This document shows, piece by piece, positions 35,336 through 43,830 of a stretch of DNA of 64,000 nt. This DNA comes from Actinomycetes bacterium. Lineage in GTDB: Bacteria > Actinomycetota > Acidimicrobiia > Acidimicrobiales > Palsa-688. Under the pieces are notes generated by a model. The model saw nothing but the letters and a program-made list of their open reading frames with translations, was not told where the DNA came from and searched no databases. The first letter of the stretch is position 1. Each line of letters starts with the position of its first letter. Made by a program: the position numbers and the translations under genes. The DNA is taken from assembly GCA_021787035.1 (NCBI GenBank), contig JAJYMM010000248.1, positions 88,340-152,339 of the forward strand. The letters run 5' to 3'.

Positions 35336-36010
35336 CTACGCCTGGCCCACGATGGCGAGCGCTAGGCCGTCGTAGCCCTTCTCGCCTACAACCTGGAGGG
35401 CGGTGGCAGACACGCCCGGAGCCGCCTTCATCGCCTCGAAGAGCCTCCTAGTGCCAATTACGTCAGGATCGTCACAAGCTTCGTCTGCCACCCGGCCCTC
35501 GCGCACCACGTTGTCGACCACGACAGCGCCGCCGGGCCGGACGAGCCGCATGGCCCATGCGAAGTAGGCAGCGTTGTTGGACTTGTCGGCGTCGATAAAG
35601 GCTAGGTCGAAGGAGGCGTCGCCTGCCTCCTCGGCGACCTGTGGCAACAGTTCGAGGGCGCGGCCGACCCGGACCTCGATCCTCTCCGCCAACCCTGCAC
35701 GCTCGACGTTGGCGCGTGCGACTTCTGCATGGCGCGCCTCGAGCTCGAGGCTGAGCAGCTTCCCCTCCGGTGGTAAGGCCCGCCCGAGCCAGATGGCGCT
35801 GTAGCCTCCGAGCGCGCCGATCTCGAGAACCCTCCGGGCGCCAACCAGCCGGGCCAGCACGTAGAGGAACTTCCCCTGCAGGGCGGTTACGTTTATCGGC
35901 GGTAGACCGGCTTCGCGGCTCGAACGCAGCGCCTCGCGCAGCGCCTCGTCCTCCTCTGCGAGCTGCGCCTCGAGGTAACCGTCCACACGTCGCCAGAGCC
36001 CGTTGTCCAT
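35336..36010 (-). CDS. O-methyltransferase, catechol/caffeoyl-CoA type
   Basis: A 224-residue class I SAM methyltransferase of the Methyltransf_3 group. The SAM-binding motif is VLEIGALGGYSAIWLG, the acid for metal binding lies in FDLAFIDADKSNNAAYFAWA, and DNVVREGRV follows. These enzymes methylate catechols and similar phenols using a divalent metal. The ATG at MDNGLWRRVDGYL is chosen; a GTG six codons upstream is the alternative. It is convergent with the MDR gene and divergent from thyX. Substrate unknown. Confidence 0.9.
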   Translation of the reverse strand: MDNGLWRRVDGYLEAQLAEEDEALREALRSSREAGLPPINVTALQGKFLYVLARLVGARRVLEIGALGGYSAIWLGRALPPEGKLLSLELEARHAEVARANVERAGLAERIEVRVGRALELLPQVAEEAGDASFDLAFIDADKSNNAAYFAWAMRLVRPGGAVVVDNVVREGRVADEACDDPDVIGTRRLFEAMKAAPGVSATALQVVGEKGYDGLALAIVGQA

Positions 36011-36062
36011 GGCGACAGCATCCCACACTGGCGCCGGCCCGCACCATAGGCTCGCGGTTCAC

Positions 36063-37766
36063 ATGAGCACGCATGCCCTTGACGTTGCCTACTCGGGCGA
36101 GACCTGGACCGAGGAAGAAAGAAGCGTCCTCAGGCGCTACTTCACGAACCTTGACGGCCCAGTGTTCGCCCTGGTCAACCTGCCAGAGGTGGTGAAAGGG
36201 GCGCTCTTCGCGCGCTACTCGCGCTCGGGCAAAAGCTTGCGCCGGCTGTTCCTTGACGAGTTCGTCCGCGACCTCGACGTGAGCGGCGACCACAGCATCG
36301 ACGCAACCGTCGGCCTGGCCCGGGCCGAGGAGCTCTACGAGAAGGTCTTCTACGAGTACGGAGACGATTCGGTCGCCCAACTGGGCGGCGTGCACCTCGC
36401 CTGCGAGCAGGTCTCCAACCTCCTTACCAAAGTGCTCGAGCGTGGTCGGCTCATGTCCTATATGGAAAAGTCGACTCGCTACGTGGCCTACGACAGCCGC
36501 TTGGAGAGCGGCCACTACCGCTACTACCGGAGCCCAGAGATACTGGCCTCGCCCCTCGGGGCGCGCTACGTCGGCGACATGGACCGGATCTTCGACACCT
36601 ACGCCGAGCTGAGGCCCGTCCTCTACGAGTGGTATGCACGCGAGGCGCCCAAGCCGCCCGACGAGGTGCCCGCCACCGGCGCTAAGGGCGGCGACATCGC
36701 TTACCGGAGGGCGCTCCGGGCCAAGGCTTTTGACGCCTTGAGGGGCTTGCTCCCAGCAGCCGCTACGTCCAATGTCGGTATTTACGGATCTGGGCAGGGC
36801 TTCGAGGCGCTGCTGCTGCACATGCGCGCGCACCCCCTGCCTGAGGCGCGCCTCTATTCGGACCTGATGCTCACCGAGCTCCGCAAGGTCATCCCTTCAT
36901 GGGTCCGCCGTGTCGACGTCCCCGAGCGGGGCGGTGCCTGGTCCGAGTACCTGAGGAGCAAAGACGCAGCGATGGCCGGCATCGCGCCCGCCGTGCTCGA
37001 AGGGGGAGGGGCCGCCGTAAGTGCCGGGTCAGAGGCCGCTGTCAGCTCCACCCCAATCGGCGCTGCCACTCCCGAGGTCCGCCTCCTTGACTGGGACCCG
37101 GACGCGGAGGTGAAGGTGGTGACGGCGATGCTGTACCCGTTTAGCGACCTCCCAGAGACAGAGGTCGCCGCCCGGGTTGCAGCCATGTCCCTCGACCAGA
37201 GGCTCCGAGTGATGGCCACCTACGCCGGCGTGCGCAGCAACCGCAGGCACCGGCCGGGCCGCGCGCTCGAGCGCAGCGGCTACCGCTTCGAGGTCGTGTC
37301 GGACTATGGGGCCTTCCGGGACCTCCAACGTCACCGCCTCCTCACCATCGAGTGGCAGAAGCTCACCCCAAGCCTCGGCTACTCGATGCCTGGCGCAGTC
37401 GCCGACGCCGGCCGCCGAGGCGATTACGAGGAAGCAATGGAGCGCTCGGCCAACCTCTACCAGGAGCTGGACAACCGCCTCGGCCCGGACCTAGCGGCTT
37501 ATGCCGTGACGCTTGCACACCGGGTCCGCTACGTGGTCCAGATGAACGCCCGTGAGGCGATGCACATGCTCGAGCTGAGGACGACCCCACAAGGCCACGC
37601 CGAGTACCGCGAAGTCTGCCAGAAGATGCACGGGTTGATTCGGGACGTCGCGGGGCACCGGGCCCTGGCCTCGATGATGAGCTTCGTGGACCACTCCGGC
37701 TCGTCCGACCAGAGCCTCGGCCGCCTCGAAGCAGAGATGAGGGCGGACGCCCGCCGGCAGCGCTGA
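36063..37766 (+). CDS. thyX: Tandem (double-length) ThyX-like FAD-dependent thymidylate synthase
   Basis: A 567-residue protein with two ThyX-like halves. The first half includes YEKVFYEYGDDSVAQLGGVH and LERGRLMSYMEKSTRYVAYD; the second includes DYGAFRDLQRHRLLTIEWQK and VQMNAREAMHMLELRTTPQG. Classic ThyX is about 220-250 residues and works as a tetramer with active sites between subunits; fusion of two copies could form one site from the two halves. The canonical RHR-x7-S motif is split and altered: the second half has RHRLLTIEW without the final Ser. Start ATG at MSTHALDVAYSG. Double ThyX proteins exist in some actinobacteria, and a central segment (about residues 300-340) is Ala/Gly/Ser-rich. 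Confidence 0.82.
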   Translation: MSTHALDVAYSGETWTEEERSVLRRYFTNLDGPVFALVNLPEVVKGALFARYSRSGKSLRRLFLDEFVRDLDVSGDHSIDATVGLARAEELYEKVFYEYGDDSVAQLGGVHLACEQVSNLLTKVLERGRLMSYMEKSTRYVAYDSRLESGHYRYYRSPEILASPLGARYVGDMDRIFDTYAELRPVLYEWYAREAPKPPDEVPATGAKGGDIAYRRALRAKAFDALRGLLPAAATSNVGIYGSGQGFEALLLHMRAHPLPEARLYSDLMLTELRKVIPSWVRRVDVPERGGAWSEYLRSKDAAMAGIAPAVLEGGGAAVSAGSEAAVSSTPIGAATPEVRLLDWDPDAEVKVVTAMLYPFSDLPETEVAARVAAMSLDQRLRVMATYAGVRSNRRHRPGRALERSGYRFEVVSDYGAFRDLQRHRLLTIEWQKLTPSLGYSMPGAVADAGRRGDYEEAMERSANLYQELDNRLGPDLAAYAVTLAHRVRYVVQMNAREAMHMLELRTTPQGHAEYREVCQKMHGLIRDVAGHRALASMMSFVDHSGSSDQSLGRLEAEMRADARRQR

Positions 37767-38087
37767 CCGAGAGCAGCGACAGCGCCATAGGCGAAGCCGG
37801 GAAGTTTTTTCCTGGCCCACCCACCAGGGAAGTTAGCCAAACGTGCTGCTCGGCGGCCCGCGCTGGCGCTTGCCAGATGGCGGTGAGTGGACAAGTATGG
37901 GGCTGACAGTCGCTGCGGGTCGCCATCGCCGAGCCCCAGCGCCGGGCAGTGGCCCGGGGAGCCAAGTAGACAACGACTTCTGCACAGCGGTTGGCTTTGC
38001 CCCGCCCCAGTGCGTTGGCGGTTCCAAAGGCTCCCCGGACCGGCCCACCCTGCGATTGGTGAGATGCCCAGCGCGTCGTTTAGCATG

Positions 38088-38106
38088 CCGCGCCGCTACG
38101 GCGCGG
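38088..38106. other. Perfect GC hairpin upstream of DUF4193 gene
   Basis: An 8-bp perfect stem CCGCGCCG / CGGCGCGG with a CTA loop lies about 50 bases before the DUF4193 start, in the 388-base gap after thyX (37767-38154). No T tract follows, so it is more likely a leader structure than a terminator. The remaining gap holds no gene that I can support. Confidence 0.4.
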
Positions 38107-38154
38107 CGCGTGCCATCCTGTGTGCTTGAAATGCTCCATGAAGGAACCACCCAC

Positions 38155-38640
38155 ATGCCAAACGATGACGACGACTTCGACGACCCGCTGCTCGGCGAGG
38201 GCCCGTCGTTGCCCGACGACTTGGACGACGAGGACCTCGACCTCGAGCCCGAGGACCTGACCGAGGAGGACCTCGAGGACGAAGACTTGGAGGAGCCCGA
38301 CGACGAGGAACCCGTCGAGGAGGTCGACGAAGAGTCCGAGACCGCGACCAGCTCCGATGAGGAAGAGGACTTCGAAGAGGAGGAAGAGGAGGACAACGAT
38401 GACGTGGAGGCGAGCCTGGACGTCATCTTGAAGTCTCGCCTCGTCGTCTCCGACGACGACGAAGAGGAAGAGGAAGAGGAAGAAGACGAGGACGAGCCGG
38501 ACGGCGATGAGCGCGGTGAAGCGGCAACGCGAGTGCTGCCCAAGCAACCAGGCGAGTTCGTCTGCCAGTCCTGCTTCCTTGTGAAAAATCAGAGCCAGCT
38601 TGCAGACCGCGAACGTCAACTGTGCAGGGACTGCGTATGA
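38155..38640 (+). CDS. DUF4193-family acidic protein with C-terminal zinc-ribbon motif
   Basis: A 161-residue protein. The first about 120 residues are almost entirely Asp and Glu in long runs (EEEDEDEP-like), an acidic disordered tail. The C-terminus matches the DUF4193 family: RVLPKQPGEFVCQSCFLVKN then QLCRDCV, a four-Cys zinc site. The ATG is preceded by AAGGA. Typical members are about 90-100 residues, so the acidic N-terminus here is much expanded. Function unknown; the family is widespread in actinobacteria. Confidence 0.88.
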   Translation: MPNDDDDFDDPLLGEGPSLPDDLDDEDLDLEPEDLTEEDLEDEDLEEPDDEEPVEEVDEESETATSSDEEEDFEEEEEEDNDDVEASLDVILKSRLVVSDDDEEEEEEEEDEDEPDGDERGEAATRVLPKQPGEFVCQSCFLVKNQSQLADRERQLCRDCV

Positions 38641-38665
38641 ACGTGCCCGAGGTAGGTTGGGCGCC

Positions 38666-39229
38666 GTGACAGTGCCTTCGACACGGCGGTCTGGTGCCCA
38701 GCTCGTAGCCGACCTCGCCATCTTCGCTCCCTTGGGCCTCGTGATAACGGCCGCGGAAGCCGTCCCGGACCTAGCCGGTAAGGCCAGGGCAAGGCTGATG
38801 CCGCGAGTCGGCTTGGCACGCACCGTGGGGCAGTTCGCCGTGCGCCAGGGCTACCGGCAGCTGTCTGGCCTCGCCGGAGACTTCAGGCCCGGGCAGATGC
38901 CATGGTCAGGGCGTACAGGGCGTACAGGCCGCCCAGCGCCACCACGTGATGCCGCGTCCTCAGCACGCCACGAGGCTGGATTTGCAGGCCCTCCGCCAGG
39001 CCGAACGGTGCGCCACCGCCCTGCGGAGCCGAGCACCGCTGGCAAGGCGAGGGACGTCCCGAGCTCGGCCGACCTCGCCATACCTAGTTACGACTCACTG
39101 TCAGCTCCCCAGGTGGTGCAGCGCCTCGCCGGCCTCTCGCGCGACGAGATAGAGGCCGTCCGCCGCTACGAGGGAGCGACACGAGGCCGGCGCACGGTTC
39201 TCGCTCGTGCCGAGCAGCTCTTGTCTTGA
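38666..39229 (+). CDS. Lipid-droplet-associated protein family member
   Basis: A 187-residue protein with a short hydrophobic N-terminal region (QLVADLAIFAPLGLVITAAE, AVPDLAGKARARLMPRVGLA) and a C-terminal helical segment (YDSLSAPQVVQRLAGLSRDE, then IEAVRRYEGATRGRRTVLAR). This is the pattern of actinobacterial lipid-droplet-associated proteins, which lie on triacylglycerol or wax inclusions. The middle 70 residues are Pro/Arg/Ala-rich. A GTG start is used; the stop overlaps the next gene's TTG. Confidence 0.75.
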   Translation: MTVPSTRRSGAQLVADLAIFAPLGLVITAAEAVPDLAGKARARLMPRVGLARTVGQFAVRQGYRQLSGLAGDFRPGQMPWSGRTGRTGRPAPPRDAASSARHEAGFAGPPPGRTVRHRPAEPSTAGKARDVPSSADLAIPSYDSLSAPQVVQRLAGLSRDEIEAVRRYEGATRGRRTVLARAEQLLS

Positions 39230-39756
39230 CCACCACGGCGCCGGCTCGACAGGAAGAGGGGGGCGCCAAGGCAGCCGTTCGTTTTGCGTGCCCGGAGGAT
39301 GTACCCCGGTTGGCCGAGCTTTATGGGGCCGCGTGCGAGGAACTTGCCGGCGCTAGGGGAAGCCGCTTGCTCTTCGGCATCGGTGGACGGCCGGCAGCGG
39401 TCGAAGCATCCTTCGCTGGCGAGCTTTCAGATCCTCTGCACCAAGTCGTTCTCGGCTTCGTGGGGCCGCCAGAGGGCCGAGTGGCTGCCAGCCCAGCCGG
39501 TTACGGAACGTGCTGCGCAAAGGCTATGGAAGGCGGAGAGTTGATCGGTTCTATTGAGGAGATCTACGTAAAACCTGACGCGCGCCGTCTCGGCGTTGGG
39601 CGGGCCATTGCCCTGAGCCTGCTCGAGTGGTGCCGCGCACGAGGTTGCACCGGTGTCGACGCCAAGGCCCTGCCGGGGAGCCGAGCTATGAAGAGCTTCT
39701 TCGAAGGCGAGGGATTTACCGCGCGCCTGCTCATTATGCACCGTACGCTTGGCTAG
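39226..39756 (+). CDS. GNAT-family N-acetyltransferase
   Basis: A 176-residue acetyltransferase. The acetyl-CoA-binding motif A is SIEEIYVKPDARRLGVGRAI, with motif B near GVDAKALPGSRAMKSFFEGE. It would acetylate a small molecule or protein amine; substrate unknown. The TTG start overlaps the preceding stop as TTGA, so it is coupled to the lipid-droplet protein. It is convergent to the repeat-tailed hypothetical gene. Confidence 0.85.
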   Translation: MTTTAPARQEEGGAKAAVRFACPEDVPRLAELYGAACEELAGARGSRLLFGIGGRPAAVEASFAGELSDPLHQVVLGFVGPPEGRVAASPAGYGTCCAKAMEGGELIGSIEEIYVKPDARRLGVGRAIALSLLEWCRARGCTGVDAKALPGSRAMKSFFEGEGFTARLLIMHRTLG

Positions 39757-39815
39757 CTTGCCAGCCGAGGTCCCTGCCGGGCTACCTCGTCCAAAAATGG
39801 CCTAGCCAGCAGCGC

Positions 39816-41600
39816 TCAGGACGACTGGCTAGCCCGGGCGCCGTCGAGGACCGGCCTGTCCTCTTCGTGGGCCGGAGTTGCCAGATCACCGACCTGCGGT
39901 TCACCGACCTGCGGTTCACCGACCTGCGGTTCACCGACCTGCGGTTCACCGACCTGCGGTTCACCGACCTGCGGTTCGCGAACTGGCTGGTCGCCAGTTG
40001 GTTGCCCTCCAACTAGCTGCTCGTCGACTTGCCGCTCGTCGACTTGCTGCTCGTCGACTTGCTGCTCGTCGACTGGGGCGACCCGCTCTGGCTCCTTCGC
40101 TTCAGCGAGTGAGGTCGCTCTCGGCTCTCCAGGAGCCGGCGGAGGGGTCCTCCGGACTGGCCGTGGGGAGCGGGGTGGCCGCCTCCCGTGCGCCCTCACG
40201 GGCACATTGGACCGGACCGGCCCAGGAGGAGGGGGCACGCTTATCCCAAGGAGCGGAGCGAGCGCGGGGACCCTACCGCACTGCTGACGTGCTGCCTCCA
40301 AGAGAGATGGCGGAGCTTCGGCGGGTAGGCCCTGCGGTTTTACCGTCCGCCGCACGGGGCTCTCGCTCACTGCAGTGAGGAGGGCCAGCCAGCGTTCTGG
40401 GCTGAGCTCGGGGGACAGTGCCGAGCTGGCAGCGTCGCGCAGGCGCACGGCCAACTCAGCCGAGAAGCGCGCCATGGGGTCCGGTGGCCGGGCAGAGAGC
40501 TTCAATGCCCTGGTCACCTGGCCCTCGTCCAAGTGGCGGGCGACCTCGTCCGACCAGGACTGGCGATTGGCTTCCACGCGCTGTTCCAGCATCTCGCGAA
40601 TGGAGACGACGAGGTCACGTGAAGCTTCGTCGCGAGCCACGTCAGAGCCGTTGACAAGGGCCCTCAGGTCCCTGGTCGCAAGTGCGGAGCCAGATGCCAA
40701 GGCGGCCTCCGCCCGGTCGCGCCACTCTGCGGCCTTCACCTTCGTCACCAAAGCCTCGGCGATGGCTAGGACGCCCTCGGCGCTCGGCTCAGGCCGACCT
40801 TCTTCACGAGCCCGCTCGCGCTCAAAAAACAGTGCCGTCCGGACCGCGGGTATGCCCCCGCGCAGTAGTTGCTGTGCGATCGGTCGCTGCTCAGGCGGCA
40901 GGCTCTCGAGCATCGCGCTGCGGTGCGTGTTGGCGGGACTGAGCCGGCGCTGGCGTTGCTGAGGACCAACTTCACGCCGCTCCGCACCTTGGCCCCTCGC
41001 TTCGGCACCGTCGTGCCTGACGTCGCCCCGGCCTTCCCGGCGCGGCCAAGCACGCGTCCTCCCGTCACTGCCCGCACCCCGGCCAGCGTGAACTTCAGCG
41101 GTACCGCCCTGGCCCTGGCCACGGGGGCGCCGGCCGGCCTCACCCTTTGCCTGCCGGTCATCGCCCTCCCCGCGCGCCGTCCCTCCACGCGCCGCGGGGC
41201 CAGCAGGGGCGCGTTGACCTGTGGCACCTTGGCCCGGCGGAGCTGTAGCGGGAGGCCGCCCCGCCGGTCTCGTACGCGACGGCCTCTCTCGCCCGGCGCG
41301 GTCGTCGCGACGCCCGCGGCCTGCCAGCTGAGTCGTTACTGAAGCCGCCACCGGGCGCTCCAGAAGCTCGATACGGCTGTCGTCTTCGGCAGCCGGAGGG
41401 CGAGGAGGTTCTATGGCGGTCACAGTGATGCCGTCGATGCCTGACTCGGTCTCCGCCCTTACGACGTCGCCAACCTTGGCCCCCTGGTAAAGAAGCGAAG
41501 CGTCAAGCGAGCCACGCGGTTTGAGGGCACCGGCCGCACGCCACGTCCAAGTGCCGTCCGGCCGCGCGCTCGTCAGCTCGATCTCCAAGCGGCGGGCCAC
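39816..41600 (-). CDS. Uncharacterised repeat-tailed protein (Acidimicrobiia-type hypothetical)
   Basis: I do not recognise the family. The 594 residues divide into an ordered N-terminal domain (RRLEIELTSARPDGTWTWRA, KVGDVVRAETESGIDGITVT, beta-rich and OB/TRAM-like), an Arg/Gly/Ala-rich linker of about 130 residues, a helical domain (LVVSIREMLEQRVEANRQSW, QRPIAQQLLRGGIPAVRTAL) and a C-terminal tail of two pentapeptide arrays, VDEQQ and VGEPQ. The N-terminal domain and Arg/Gly linker suggest RNA or nucleic-acid binding, which is inference. It is divergent from the small Cys-containing gene after about 130 bases. Confidence 0.65.
   Translation of the reverse strand: MARRLEIELTSARPDGTWTWRAAGALKPRGSLDASLLYQGAKVGDVVRAETESGIDGITVTAIEPPRPPAAEDDSRIELLERPVAASVTTQLAGRGRRDDRAGRERPSRTRPAGRPPATAPPGQGATGQRAPAGPAARGGTARGEGDDRQAKGEAGRRPRGQGQGGTAEVHAGRGAGSDGRTRAWPRREGRGDVRHDGAEARGQGAERREVGPQQRQRRLSPANTHRSAMLESLPPEQRPIAQQLLRGGIPAVRTALFFERERAREEGRPEPSAEGVLAIAEALVTKVKAAEWRDRAEAALASGSALATRDLRALVNGSDVARDEASRDLVVSIREMLEQRVEANRQSWSDEVARHLDEGQVTRALKLSARPPDPMARFSAELAVRLRDAASSALSPELSPERWLALLTAVSESPVRRTVKPQGLPAEAPPSLLEAARQQCGRVPALAPLLGISVPPPPGPVRSNVPVRAHGRRPPRSPRPVRRTPPPAPGEPRATSLAEAKEPERVAPVDEQQVDEQQVDERQVDEQLVGGQPTGDQPVREPQVGEPQVGEPQVGEPQVGEPQVGEPQVGDLATPAHEEDRPVLDGARASQSS
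39888..39977 (-). repeat. 15-bp in-frame tandem repeat, six copies (VGEPQ)
   Basis: Six perfect copies of ACCGACCTGCGGTTC on the plus strand, read on the minus strand as the pentapeptide VGEPQ in the tail of the hypothetical protein. Confidence 0.98.
40017..40076 (-). repeat. 15-bp in-frame tandem repeat, four copies (VDEQQ)
   Basis: Four near-perfect copies of CTGCTCGTCGACTTG (one CCG variant, one ending TGG), encoding VDEQQ-type units just before the VGEPQ array. The two arrays have unrelated sequence, so they arose separately. Confidence 0.95.
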
Positions 41601-41734
41601 CGCACTACGCTACAGCTTCGGCGCTGCCAGGCAAATTCAGTTCTCGCCAAGCCAGAGCGCCTGGGGGTGCCAAACCCGTGCGATCGGCCCCAAAACCGGC
41701 TTCACCTGCCCGAACTACGGCTAGTTTCAGCCAC

Positions 41735-42100
41735 GTGAGCGATCGAGGCAAAGAACGTTCCGAGGTGTGCGCCTGGTGCGGGGCTCGCCTCCCCGCCCAG
41801 GCCGGTGCCGGTCGCCCGCGCCGTTATTGCCGGCGTAGCTGCCGCCAGCGCGACTTCGAGGCGCGAAAGCGCGCTCGGGAGCTCGGCTTGGCGGAGTCGG
41901 ACCTGATCGTTGCCCGCAAGGCCGTAGAAGGACTTGACGACATTCTCTTCGTGCTGGCCTGCGCCATCTCCGACGTCGAAGGCGACATCGCACTTGACGC
42001 CTCACCGCAACAACTCCGGCGCAGTTTGGAATGGCTGCTCGAGGCGGCAAGGCCGCTCGTCGGAGCGAGCGAGCGCCTGCGCTCCGGCGCCAGCGACTAG
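41735..42100 (+). CDS. Small zinc-finger-like conserved protein
   Basis: A 121-residue protein with a Cys cluster near the N-terminus (VCAWCGARLPAQ then PRRYCRRSCRQRDFEARKRA) followed by a helical region (GLDDILFVLACAISDVEGDI). The CxxC-x14-CxxxC pattern followed by a basic helix resembles small treble-clef DNA- or RNA-binding actinobacterial proteins. The GTG start follows the divergent gap to the repeat-tailed gene. It is convergent to enolase. Function unknown. Confidence 0.75.
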   Translation: MSDRGKERSEVCAWCGARLPAQAGAGRPRRYCRRSCRQRDFEARKRARELGLAESDLIVARKAVEGLDDILFVLACAISDVEGDIALDASPQQLRRSLEWLLEAARPLVGASERLRSGASD

Positions 42101-42141
42101 ATCGGTGTCCGTCGCTCCGCGAGACGAACCGAACCGAGCCG

Positions 42142-43419
42142 CTAGGAGCGGCGAGGGACCCCGTAGGGGAGGCCCGGGTTCTCAGCCTCGATGGCAACTA
42201 GACGGTTGTACTTGGCCACACGCTCGCCCCGAGCGGGTGCGCCGGTCTTCAGCTGGCCGGCTCCGCTCCCGACAGCAAGATCAGCTATGAACGTGTCAGC
42301 CGTCTCACCCGAGCGGTGCGAGATCATCTGCGTATAGCCCGCGTCGCGGCACACGGCGATCGCTTCGAGGGTCTCGCTCACCGTGCCGATCTGGTTGAGC
42401 TTGATGAGCGCAGAGTTGCCCACCTTGCGCCCGATCGCCTCGCGGATTATGGACGGGTTGGTGACGAAGATGTCGTCGCCGACCAGCTGAACGCGCTCCC
42501 CAATACGAGCGGTGAGCCTTTCCCAGCCGTCCCAGTCGTCCTCGCCGAGACCGTCTTCAAGCGACCAGATCGGGTACCGGGCGGTCAGCTCGTCGTAACG
42601 GTCGACCATCTGGTCCGTCGTGAAGCGCGTGCCGGGGGAGTAGCGGTAGGTGCCGTCAGCCTCGTGCATCTCAGATGAGGCTGGGTCAAGCGCCAAGGCG
42701 ACGCCTTCAGGCCCGGGCGTGTAGCCGGCGGCCTTTATTGCCTCGACGAGGAGGTCGAGGACCTCCTCGGGGGTGGCCAGCGCTGGAGCGAAACCACCCT
42801 CGTCACCAAGGCCCGTGGAGTGGCCCTTCGAATGAAGGATCCCGCGCAGCGTCTGGTAAATCTCGGCGCCGGCGCGAACCGCCTCCACGATGCTCGGGGC
42901 GCCGAGCGGGGCGAGCATGAACTCTTGGAACTCAAGCTCGTTTTGGGCGTGCGCACCGCCGTTCACAACATTAAAATGGGGGACGGGGAGCCGCAGGAGG
43001 CTTTGGTCGGGAGCGAGCCAACGGTAGAGGGACTGGCCGTCTTGTAACGACATGGCCCGCGCAGCTGCCATCGATACCCCGACCGTGGCATTGGCGCCGA
43101 GACGTCCCTTGTTAGGCGTACCGTCGAGCTCGATGACGGCCCGGTCCAGCTCGTCGAGGCTCTTCCATTCCCGGCCGACGAGCAGATTGCTGATCTCGCC
43201 GTTGACATTGGCCACGGCCTTGGTAACGCCGGCACCCTTGAAGCGCTTCGGGTCGCCGTCACGAAGTTCGACGGCTTCCCGGCTGCCTGTCGAGGCGCCC
43301 GAGGGGACACCTGCCACACCCGTAGCCCCACTGTCGAGTTTAAGCGTGACCTCGAGCGTAGGCCTGCCGCGGGAGTCGAGTATTTCCAGTGCTTGGACGG
43401 TAGAGACTGTGTAGGGCAT
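42142..43419 (-). CDS. eno: Enolase (phosphopyruvate hydratase)
   Basis: A 425-residue glycolytic enolase converting 2-phosphoglycerate to phosphoenolpyruvate. Signatures are SGASTGSREAVELRDG (mobile loop with catalytic residues), GGFAPALATPEEVLDLL, ALDPASSEMH, GDDIFVTNP (metal binding), LIKLNQIGTVSETLEAI (catalytic Lys) and SHRSGETAD. The ATG at MPYTVSTVQALEILDSRG is the correct start; the longer frame is a run-through of the upstream gap. It is downstream of a small membrane-protein gene on the same strand. Confidence 0.97.
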   Translation of the reverse strand: MPYTVSTVQALEILDSRGRPTLEVTLKLDSGATGVAGVPSGASTGSREAVELRDGDPKRFKGAGVTKAVANVNGEISNLLVGREWKSLDELDRAVIELDGTPNKGRLGANATVGVSMAAARAMSLQDGQSLYRWLAPDQSLLRLPVPHFNVVNGGAHAQNELEFQEFMLAPLGAPSIVEAVRAGAEIYQTLRGILHSKGHSTGLGDEGGFAPALATPEEVLDLLVEAIKAAGYTPGPEGVALALDPASSEMHEADGTYRYSPGTRFTTDQMVDRYDELTARYPIWSLEDGLGEDDWDGWERLTARIGERVQLVGDDIFVTNPSIIREAIGRKVGNSALIKLNQIGTVSETLEAIAVCRDAGYTQMISHRSGETADTFIADLAVGSGAGQLKTGAPARGERVAKYNRLVAIEAENPGLPYGVPRRS

Positions 43420-43468
43420 CGGGTAAGACCCTAGCCCGTGCGCGCCCAGCCGCTTAGTGGCTCCTGTC

Positions 43469-43636
43469 TCAGATCGCCCTGGTGAACATGAGCACGGCGA
43501 CCACCGCCACAACGACGGCGCCAAGCAGCAATAGCGAGGCTTCGGCGGCCTTGGCGGCAAGCCGGACGACTCCCCAGAAGATGAGGACCGCAGCTGCGAC
43601 GGCCAGCACTATGCCGGCAATGTCGTGCTTGCTCAT
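43469..43636 (-). CDS. Small two-pass membrane protein upstream of enolase
   Basis: Up to 63 residues; the internal ATG at MSKHDIAG gives 55. Two hydrophobic helices (IAGIVLAVAAAVLIFWGVVR and LLLLGAVVVAVVAVLMFTRA) are joined by a short polar turn. The family is not recognised. It ends 49 bases before the enolase start and may be co-transcribed with it. Confidence 0.55.
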   Translation of the reverse strand: MSKHDIAGIVLAVAAAVLIFWGVVRLAAKAAEASLLLLGAVVVAVVAVLMFTRAI

Positions 43637-43830
43637 GGTGGCCAGGTAGGTCGCGTGCACGGGCCGAACCTAGCACCGGCGTCGTGCCGGCTCCAGGGCC
43701 GCGCCAGCGACCGTGGCTCCCTCGCCACCGCGTACAGCGCGGCCCCGCTCGCTGTGCACGTGTCCGGATTTTCCGGTTTAGCGCGTTTGGGCGCCTGGGC
43801 CTCCTACAGGGCCTCTCTTGACCGACCGAA

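Noticed and set aside
37833..38543. Long minus-strand poly-serine reading frame
   Set aside because: It is the antisense image of the Asp/Glu codons in the DUF4193 gene and has no homology-like features.
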